Source: Aplectana chamaeleonis (taxonomy: Eukaryota > Nematoda > Chromadorea > Rhabditida > Cosmocercidae). Taken from it: a stretch of DNA of 64,000 nucleotides. The notes under the pieces were generated by a model that saw nothing but the letters and a program-made list of their open reading frames with translations, ran no database searches and was not told where the DNA came from. Where the stretch lies: NCBI GenBank assembly GCA_029168955.1, contig JAPDOI010001945.1, positions 1 to 64,000 of the forward strand. Reading direction: 5' to 3'. Of this stretch, positions 56,620-64,000 are shown one piece after another; the stretch's first letter is position 1, and each line of letters begins with the position of its first letter. A program made the translations under genes and the position numbers.

Positions 56620-57373
56620 CAGCATACACGCTCGTAAACGTGGTTGAGATACTAACTGCGGAAGTTGAATGGCATGGCTCAGAACACAACGCCTACGCAT
56701 CCTGAAGCGTCAAAAACGACCAAAAGTGACGCTACACGACTGAGGAGTCGGACCCACGCCTGTATCAGCCCGCCCCTGCATTCGCGCCCTCCTAAACAGG
56801 GGCGCTGGTCAATTTCCACCGTCGGCGACGTTTGCGGTTTACCTATTGTACCTATTGTACCACCCACAAGCGTCGCCGATGGTGGGAATGGCCCAGCACC
56901 CCTTTTTTGAAAGAGGACGCAAATACAAGGGCGGGCAGATACGGCAGATATATTTGAATTGATTGCTCGTTTTGAGCAGGTTTTCGACGCTGTTGTTGCA
57001 ATGGGAGTCGGACATTTTGATTTCAGGTAAAAAATTTGAAGACGGTTTCAACCGTTGCCTCCGAATATTTTTCGTTTTTTCAACTCTACACCATTTCATA
57101 AAAAACTCAGCTCTGCCAAGGAGTCAACCCGGTGCTATCGCAGCGGGGAATGAGGCACTTAGCCATCCCACTCGACCATGCCCATTTTTTCGCTCCGCCG
57201 CGCAATTTGAGAACCAACTGAGGGTTTTCCTCCCATTCCAAAATTAGTAGTGTAGTTGTGGAGCAGAAAAATAGGCGTAGCCAAGTGCCCCCCCCCCCCT
57301 CGCTGCGATAGCACTGTCAACCCTTCGTTACGGCTAATCATCTCGGCGTCGAAAATATTATTGAACACTGCCC
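56620..57373. repeat. MITE-derived sequence
   Basis: Begins CAGCATACACGCTCGTAAAC (as 53962) and shares ACAACGCCTACGCAT..GAAGCGTC and GGGCGGGCAGATAC text with 52841-53617. It ends TTGAACACTGCCC at TTAA 57374. Composite of MITE pieces without both ends. Confidence 0.5.
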
Positions 57374-57870
57374 TTAAAGGTAGTGTTCACGATAAGAATC
57401 GTTTTTCTGCTTTGCCGCCTATCTTGAAGGCGGTCCAACGCTGATTCCAATGGTGTTTTTGGAATCGTACAAGACCTTCTGGGAACAGAGTTATGGTCCC
57501 TCAAAAGTTGAGCTAAGGAAGCATGGTGGACGAGTTGTCCGAGGCTTGTAACTTCCGTCTCTTGCAGCCGATGTATGCCAGATGACCTGAGTAAAGAGAG
57601 AAGTTGGGACTAAAGGGAAGAACGGAGCTATTGTTCGGAAACTATCGCTCATCTCACATTCTCGAGCATTCATTTATTCACGTCAGTGGGCGTGGAAAGT
57701 GCATCTGGGGGTGATGAGCTGACGAGTGTCCAACTTTGGGCCCGTAGGGGACCGTTCCGAGCTCATTTTTCTTAGTTTTTTCAACGTTAGGGTTGAGCTA
57801 GGCCCCGCAGCTGCCGATCTCCACCAAAAAAACTAACATGGTTTTTATCGTGGACACTGACTGCCTTTAA
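57374..57870. mobile_element. TTAA-flanked MITE P (train 5)
   Basis: AGGTAGTGTTCACGATAAGA ... TTATCGTGGACACTGACTGCCT between TTAA 57374-57377 and 57867-57870. Nearly identical in layout to 44670-45162. Confidence 0.85.
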
Positions 57871-58302
57871 AGGCAGTGTCCACGATAAAAATCGTTTTCG
57901 AGTTTCCACCAGAAAACGAAGGTTTAGAGTCTGACTGTTTCATCAGTGAAGAAAGAATCATGAAAAACGCTGCGAAACATCCAAAATTAGCTCTTCTTGA
58001 ATGCCACATTTCAGCGGTGGGTCAGTTGAGCGGGCCTGAAGTAGACAGCGTGTGCAAATGCGCCCCAATGATAAAACTTAGCCGCGCTCGCGCTCCAATG
58101 CTAATGTAGAAGCGGACCAAATGTTCCTCGGAAAACTCGACCGCGAGCGGAAGGGCTAGCGCGAGCGGACTTCGGAGCCGTACGGAGCTCTTTCGGGCTC
58201 GTTTTCGTTCGTCCTTTCGACCCCAGTGCTCCAATGAGACCCTGAACTTTCGATTTCCGGCCAAGAACTGAGGACGAAAATTATCGTGGACACTGCCTTT
58301 AA
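57867..58302. mobile_element. TTAA-flanked MITE Q (train 5)
   Basis: AGGCAGTGTCCACGATAAAA ... AATTATCGTGGACACTGCCT between TTAA 57867-57870 and 58299-58302. The interior contains GAGCGGACTTCGGAGCCGTACGG and no gene. Confidence 0.85.
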
Positions 58303-58859
58303 TGACCGCTGTGAACATTGTTCAATATTTAAAAAGCCAGGATTGATCATTTTCCTGTCCCATTTATTACCATCAGCCAACCAACCGACGATAAGCGGGC
58401 CTACTTACACGAGTTCTCAAATGGCTCATATGTCTAAAAAGAGATGCTTCCACGCCAAAACTTCTGTACCATTTAATTTTGCAATTTCGGAACTAGCAGG
58501 AATCGGTATGCTTCTGGAAAAACTTTTTTGAGATTTTGGCATTTCTAAGGGGTTGAAAATTTCATGATTAAAGAGAGAGATTTAGAGGCTCCAAACTTAG
58601 AACCTAAACAAACTCCTCTGATAACCGAGTCAGAATATCTTTAGCTGGAACTAGCCAGAAAATTATTTGTTGCAGCTTCGAATCGCTGACCAATACAGAA
58701 TCTGAGGTGAGGGCGCACACCAGGCCCTGTGATTTTAACGCATTTTTGCCGAAAATTTGCCGTTTTGAGCGAAAATTTCGGCAAAAGGCAACGGCAAACC
58801 CCAAAAATGGCCGGCAAACGGCAATCGGCAAACGGCAATTGCCGCACACTCCTGATTCT

Positions 58860-59570
58860 GAGCCATACCATCATATTTCCGTAGTTATCTCAACCACGTT
58901 TACGAGCGTGTACTCTGAGTTTTGGCCGAGAAATAGCCGCGAAACAGACGCAAAATGCCTTTTCCCTTAGTAATAGTCGCGAAATAGCCGCTAAATAATG
59001 CTGGCTGCGAAATAGTCGCCAATTAATGCTCGCCGTGAAATAGCCGCAAAATACCCGTTAAATTGCCGCCAAATTTGTGGTCTGCTTCGGTCTAGTTTGG
59101 TTTAGCTTAGTTGAGTTCAGTTGAGTTATGCGCGGTTTATGCGATGGCGAACTTCCTAGTGCTGCTTAGCCGTGCCCTACTCCGGAATCTCAGCGACAAT
59201 TCGAAAAAACTCAGCGACAATTCGTAGTTAGTCGTTGAGATCGACACCATGTCACTGGGAACTCGCCGTGTAATCTCTCGCTTCCCAGCTCCATGAGACG
59301 TCCGGGCGACAACTCTGAGAAAATCTGTATCGCTGGTTTCGCGATAGCCCCGAGATTCTCGCTGGTATCGCGATGGGGTATCGGCAGTTGATTGGCGGCC
59401 CCGCGATCGCGGAAAAGTGGTGTGTGACGCAGTGGCCCCGCGATGGCCATATGTCGGCTCCGCAATCCGATAAAGAGGGAGCGTCGACAACACGGCTCTT
59501 CGGCGAAACCGCGTCGGCACCGCGATGAGTGTGCAGGGTTTCAGTTTCTCGTCGGCTCCGCTTTCGACAC
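58860..59570. repeat. AATAGCCGC and CGCGATG degenerate repeats
   Basis: 58915-59060 repeats AAATAGCCGC/AATAGTCGC words. 59140-59570 is a CGCGAT-rich block like those at 1-740 and 26580-27260. No supported coding sequence. Confidence 0.5.
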
Positions 59571-59972
59571 ACCTCCGAATTTTCGCAAATGGGTCATACT
59601 GCAGTATCGATCGAGGATCTGGCCCGAACTTGAGACTACATCCAGCTGGTCGTCTAGGTGGCTGGAAACCATCGAATTCCACGTCCAGCATCATGGAAGG
59701 AGAGAGCACTTGGGCTTTTCCGTCAGAATTCAGGTGAAGTTCACCGGGAAAGTAGACAAATAGCATCACCTCGAACCAGTTTCATAAAAATGCCCGTGAA
59801 AATGGTTCATTCTGACCATCACCGTGAGAAATTTCCATGCTGCTCAAGTGTTGCTATACTTATGAGCCGCTCGAGATTTAAACTTTTCTCTATAACTAAA
59901 GGTGAAATGGGCATTCCTAGCGTTTTGACAAAATCCTACGAGCGATTTAATATATTGTAAATACTTGCTATA

Positions 59973-60251
59973 CTGTGCTTATCTGGGTCAAATTCCGGTC
60001 CGCAATTGCGTCTCGACACGCTTCGCGGCCGCGCGCTTTCGAGTCGGAAGAGTTTCCAGCGCTGCACCTGCGGATCTGTTGACTCTAGGTGGGTTTTAGA
60101 AACTGGAACCTAAACAAAATTGAAGAAAACTGTATAGGAAAGCCATATCGTGTCGGCTTTGGAGCTGGAAACTCGATTGACTCGAGCGCGTGCGGCCGCA
60201 AAGCGTGTCGAGACGCAATTGCGGACCGGAATTTAACCCAGATAAGCACAG
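59973..60251. mobile_element. 279-bp MITE, TA target, about 45-bp TIRs
   Basis: CTGTGCTTATCTGGGTCAAA ... TTTAACCCAGATAAGCACAG, flanked by TA at 59971-59972 and 60252-60253. The ends match almost perfectly over about 45 bp. The corresponding place in the sister element (about 31331-31345) lacks it. TA duplication points to Tc1/mariner-type mobilisation. Confidence 0.88.
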
Positions 60252-60521
60252 TAGATTTATATTTATGAGGTACTGAAGAATTGTGAGAAATTAGTAGTCA
60301 CTACGCTAAGATGCTTGAAATGTAAAATCAGGGCAAAATGCGATCTTGTCGATTATTCAAATTATTCCTGCTGAATATTCGAATAAACCGAATATTTCAC
60401 TTCTTTGAATATTCGATTATTCGAATAACCCGAATAATCCACTTCTTTGAATATTCGACTTATTCGAATATTCGAATATTATTCGAATAAATGAATACTC
60501 GGGCAACACTTTAGTGCACAG

Positions 60522-61115
60522 GTCCGCCCAAAAAGATCGGAGCCTCGTGTGTGTACAGTCAAAGTTCACTGACATTCACAGGCAGAAATAAATGCAAATT
60601 TAGGTAATAAAAACTGTTGAACAATGTCAACAAGCACCCCAGCCAATGTTTTAACTAGATAAGTACATAAATGTTCGAGCAGGCAGGACCGAAGGTCATT
60701 GTTCGTTGACTGAATTATAATTTCAAACCAGCAGACGTTCTTGATACTAGAGATCATCGATGCCAATGGTATGGAGTGGGCTCGTCCGCCATCAAAAGAG
60801 GAAAGTTCAGGCTCAAAATTTGGTTTAAAACAGGGGCTTTTTCGCAAATTTTTCTTAAAGGTCCTACTACTCTGGCTGCAGAGTGTTTCGAATCAGCAAT
60901 TAACCTCAAAATCGACGATTATCGCAAACACTGCCTGTAAAGGCATCAATCGTGCGCGCTGGAAATCACTTTCAATTTTCTGTGTACAATCAAACATTTC
61001 GGGCTAGCTGATATCACCTACAAAATGTGAGGCTCTGGAAATGTGCCCCTCAAAAGGTATGATCGCCAGAAAACTGATGTGGGGTTAATCATCTAGCACT
61101 TCTTGAGTCGATCAT
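60522..61115. other. Unassigned, transposon-like text
   Basis: Starts GTCCGCCCAAAAAGATCGGA directly after the target duplication, a phrase reminiscent of mariner ends. There is no paired end and no transposase motif. 60900-60950 has a decayed GCAAACACTGCCTGTAAAGG MITE end. Confidence 0.3.
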
Positions 61116-61460
61116 CTAGCTTTTTTCAGTGTTGATGCCACCGTCAAACAACATAAAAAGCAATTCTATGAACCTCACAGACGACGAGTCAGTACAATTT
61201 TCGAGACTATAAGCTTGCTGTTTCTGGTGGTCCTTACCATGAACGAACTGATACAGTGGGTCTAGAATCGAAATTTCAGCGAGAACGTCGGCTATGTCAT
61301 CAACTTTGCAACGGCCATTTTCGACAGTCCGTTGCCAGTTTCCAACTAGTTGCTCTAATTTCTCATGAAGATTCGTACCCAGGGGTTTTTGAGGGTGCTG
61401 CATCAATTGGCGTTTACCGTTTGTCTCCTCAATTGACGCGAAGTTCGAAACCGCGAAAAT
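61116..61460 (-). CDS. Unidentified open frame next to a TIR
   Basis: On the minus strand a frame stays open for about 100 residues (SIEETNGKRQ, KLEQLVGNWQRTVE, AEISILDPLYQFVHGKD) just inside the terminal repeat at 61463-61492. Composition looks protein-like and a GTAAGG donor-like site follows VH. I do not recognise the family; it may be part of a transposon protein or chance. Confidence 0.25.
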   Translation of the reverse strand: MFAVSNFASIEETNGKRQLMQHPQKPLGTNLHEKLEQLVGNWQRTVENGRCKVDDIADVLAEISILDPLYQFVHGKDHQKQQAYSLENCTDSSSVRFIELLFMLFDGGINTEKS

Positions 61461-61462
61461 TA

Positions 61463-61492
61463 GGGTATGTCATATAATTTTGCAACGCCCTG
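61463..61492 (-). mobile_element. Solo Tc1/mariner-type terminal repeat
   Basis: The reverse complement reads CAGGGCGTTGCAAAATTATA then TGACATACCC, with TA outside at 61493-61494. It has the same style as the 54679 element (CAG..GTGCAAAATTATA). No second end in the window. Confidence 0.6.
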
Positions 61493-61494
61493 TA

Positions 61495-62155
61495 TATGGT
61501 TTTCTGCGTATACGATTCCTTCAAATATTTGAAAACAAAATAAATATGCAAGCAGAAGTGCAGCAGAAGTGACATGCTCAGAATATCCTAGCATCTTCAT
61601 TACACGTTGATAAAACTGTCTACGATTAGCAAATACCCACCTGTCGCTCCTCGCACGCACAATGAGAAACAAATTATTTTCGCAAATTAATTTTATAACA
61701 CTTAACTTGTTGAGATTTTTTGCAAATGCGCTTATTCGTGAATACTTTCCTACTCTGGGCACCTGTCATATTTTTGAAACCTTTTTTTAAAAAAAGTTCT
61801 ACCCTTTCCAAACTTTGATTATATTTTCGTTCTCTAAATACCCACACTCGTTCGTTATATTCACCATATTTTACTGGTTCCGATCTGAATAAGTATTTTA
61901 CTCATTTCGATGCATATTGTATTTAAATTTCATAGATTCCATCAAGTGAATCAATTTTCGTGCTCCTTATACCCACATTCATTTATTTAATTAAACGCCA
62001 ATTGTTTATTGTTACAAGAGATAACTTCTGGTTTCGTTTTTCATCTCTCTCCATTATTTGATATTCGTTACCTTCTTCTAATACCAGTCAATGAGATGAC
62101 CATGCCTCTACCTTTGCCTATGGCACAACAATTAGGGAGCGTCTCATTCAGAACG
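61495..62155. other. Unassigned AT-rich sequence
   Basis: No supported gene or repeat end. Short hydrophobic frames only. Confidence 0.4.
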
Positions 62156-62640
62156 ATGCCAATCAGGGATGTGCGGAAAAATATTTTTGGAAACAGAAAA
62201 CAGAAAATCTAGTTTGACAGAAAACAGAAAACAGAAAAAAATCCCCAAAAATGGGCAGAAAACAGAAAACAGAAAAATTTCAAAAATCAATAAAGCGTGT
62301 TCAGCGTACATTAAACGAAATTTTTCAAAACATTGAACTTTTTTTATAAATTTTTTGAGTGATCTATGCTTCTTTCATTGAATTTTCAAAACCTTACAGT
62401 TGGGCAGAGTGAAAAGTATAGACGCTCAAGAATTGCAGATTATGAGTGCGATGAGGTGACAAATGTTCATCAAATCTTCCTTTTCCCAGGCAATAAAAGC
62501 TCGATTATTTATTAGAAGCTCAATACATATGTACATATGTCTGTACAAGGAGTACGTATTGAATTCGGAGCGAGCTTTCCGTTCCTGAGTGTACCTATTT
62601 TGACACTTATTGCGGGATAACTGCTGGTTTGAACACTGTA

Positions 62641-62823
62641 CTACTCCTCAGAGCTGAAAGTCACGCCCGTATCGCGCGCCTGAGCTGTTAGAGTATAAAT
62701 GACCAGACGCGCCGTTTGCTCCCCCGTTGAGAGCCTCTCGTACCTCTGTGGCAGAATTATCATCTGCCTCATAGGCTCACGTTCAATTTCTTGGCGCTTC
62801 ATTTTAACTGAATTTTGTGCCAT
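62641..62823 (-). CDS. Unidentified 60-residue frame in hAT-like element
   Basis: Frame MAQNSVKMKRQEIERE ... QTARLVIYTL ... TFSSEE, preceded by an acceptor-like CAACGCAG. Codon use looks ordinary and the peptide is not low-complexity. It could be a captured exon fragment, a relic of an element protein, or chance. No family recognised. Confidence 0.25.
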   Translation of the reverse strand: MAQNSVKMKRQEIEREPMRQMIILPQRYERLSTGEQTARLVIYTLTAQARDTGVTFSSEE

Positions 62824-63584
62824 CTGCGTTGCAGTGAATTAAAACACGTATTTAGAGTTTGGCGTGCATGGTACAGTTGAAGCCAACATTACCCCCGCTC
62901 TACCAAAGCGGGTGCGCTGGGGAGCGGGTATTCGTAGAGGCTTGACTCTGAGAGAAATTGCCGCTGCGGCTCCGCGATAGTGCCGCTTTGGCGCGTGCAG
63001 GCACACAAGCGGCACTATCGCGGAGCCGCGGCGGCACTACCGCGGAGCCATAGCGGGGACCCGACAGTACCGCTTCGGCTCCGCGATAACGCCGCAGCGG
63101 CTTCGGGAGAGTGTCTGATATGAAGTTATTTAAGAATTATAAGACAACTAGAGGGGGTCTAGTTGTAAGAACAAAAATTCGCACCTGTGGTCGTTACTTC
63201 CTTTGTCTGATGGGGACAGAGGTTACCCCCGCTTTTGCGCACAAGGAAACACGGAATGTACCTCAAACTTGGGTATATTAAACCGGCGACAATTTTGTTT
63301 TACCACACAGGACAGTGCATCGTACTCCACGCGGGTTCGCTGCTGCATCCTCGCGGAGCCGGCGCGGTCCTAACGCGGAGCTGCTGCGGCACTATCACGG
63401 AACTAACGCGGCACAGTCGAGGATCGCGGTACTTTGCCGGCACTGACGCGGCACATTTCTCCAGAAAAATGGGTTTCGTGCTTATTTAGTGAGTTGCGGG
63501 GGCCATCCAACTTCCCAATGAGTGCCTTCATCTCCCTACATAAATCTGTTCCAAATTGAAGGATCCCGGAGGATTGGTTGGTTT

Positions 63585-63660
63585 GGTTCACCTCGGCGAG
63601 AATCGAACCCGACCGTGTACAGCGAACAGCACCGTTTCCTCCCACCGCGCCACACATGCC
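63585..63660 (-). repeat. tRNA-derived SINE-like segment
   Basis: On the minus strand TGGCGCGGTGG (63642-63652) fits an A box with one mismatch. GGTTCGATTCT (63599-63609) fits a B box with one mismatch, at tRNA-like spacing. Located near the right end of hAT-like element 5. Confidence 0.5.
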
Positions 63661-63945
63661 CTAATGGATAACCACTACAGCGAGATAAAAGTGTCTAGCG
63701 TTGTACAATTGCAGAGAGCCTGGGTGAAGTACACCCTCACCCTATCGGCTTAGCTTCGAAAAATCCAAAAAAACAGTCCTGCTGCAAATCGCGGTTCACG
63801 TTTTTTTTTCTGTTTTCTGTTCAATTTTTGCCTATTTTTACAGAAAACAGAAAAAAATGGTCAAAAATGGGTAGAAAACAGAAAACAGAAAATTCCGCAC
63901 ATCCCTGATGCCAATGCCTCCACTCACTCTCCTCGACGAGAAATA

Positions 63946-64000
63946 CAGTGCGTTCGGAAATGATAGGGACACCTCTAAAAAATGAGATTTTCAAAAAATT
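63946..64000 (+). mobile_element. Start of a Tc1/mariner-type element (cut by window)
   Basis: TA (63944-63945) followed by CAGTGCGTTCGGAAATGATA then GGGACACC, the form of Tc1/mariner terminal repeats. The element would continue beyond the window. Confidence 0.45.

Larger units (their letters stand above)
55940..60513. mobile_element. hAT-like non-autonomous element 4, 8-bp TSD
   Basis: Ends TAGAGTGTTGGAACGAAT and CTCGGGCAACACTTTA, flanked by GTGCACAG at 55932-55939 and 60514-60521. Same family as 28689-31568. It has GAATATTC arrays at both ends and hosts two TTAA MITEs, a 24-bp repeat, a TA-flanked MITE and GC-rich text. No transposase found. Confidence 0.87.
62164..63907. mobile_element. 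hAT-like element 5, 8-bp TSD
   Basis: Ends CAGGGATGTGCGG and CCGCACATCCCTG with AAACAGAAAACAGAAAA subterminal repeats. Flanked by ATGCCAAT at 62156-62163 and 63908-63915 (perfect 8 bp, nTnnnnAn). 1.74 kb, non-autonomous. It holds a GC-rich GCGGCACTATCGCGGAGCC repeat block (62950-63430), a tRNA-like segment and a short open frame. Confidence 0.9.

Noticed and set aside
60522..60847. Mariner transposase remnant
   Set aside because: The left phrase resembles a mariner end but no transposase motif or second end could be found.
1..64000. Functional tRNA or rRNA genes
   Set aside because: Only B-box-bearing, tRNA-like fragments without complete stems were seen; no rRNA sequence recognised.

Overview
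The window looks like a piece of a nematode chromosome, most likely a strongylid (clade V). The only host gene recognised is an adenylyl cyclase on the minus strand that resembles C. elegans ACY-1 / vertebrate ADCY9. Twelve exons can be chained with consistent splice sites and phases, from 54488 down to a TAG stop at 7065. They encode the last 534 residues: a linker, the second six-helix membrane block and the complete C2 catalytic domain. The N-terminal half (first membrane block and C1 domain) lies beyond the right edge or in exons I could not find. No rRNA, functional tRNA, CRISPR array or bacterial gene organisation is seen.

Almost everything else is transposon-derived. Introns 7 (20.6 kb), 9 (9.4 kb) and 3 (5.5 kb) have been inflated by repeats. 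(a) Short TTAA-flanked inverted-repeat elements (MITEs), with ends AGGCAGTGTTCACG, AGGCAGCATACACGCTCG or GGCACAGTCCAACCTCAG, sit end to end in trains sharing single TTAA boundaries: 2791-5374, 44670-46254, 46815-48000, 52359-53621 and 57374-58302. (b) Several larger inverted-repeat elements carry perfect 8-bp target duplications of hAT type (25113-28530, 28689-31568, 32241-38512, 55940-60513, 62164-63907, and a 180-bp copy at 3493-3672). Most are filled with tandem arrays built on TTCGAA/GAATATTC. (c) There are large foldbacks and near-perfect palindromes (7932-8540, 17711-19126, the dispersed pair 22360-25012 / 49467-50990). (d) A 4.26-kb LTR element carries gag and protease remnants but no reverse transcriptase (34203-38459). 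(e) A nearly full-length RTE-type LINE has a 22-bp target duplication, one frameshift and one stop (38586-41720). (f) A decayed Tc3-like transposon lies at 54679-55781.

The most striking structures are an 83-bp G-rich minisatellite of about 49 units (12800-16870) that switches orientation at its left end and sits between inverted flanks, and a foldback split by three later insertions (28609-42279), one of which was hit again by the LTR element.

Layout: 1-7064 repeats downstream of the gene; 7065-12004 last three exons with two introns; 12005-21374 minisatellite and palindrome intron; 21375-22009 two exons; 22010-42572 giant nested-transposon intron; 42573-43167 three exons; 43168-52259 repeat-filled introns around the exon at 46664-46798; 52260-54488 three exons; 54489-64000 Tc3-like, hAT-like and unassigned sequence.
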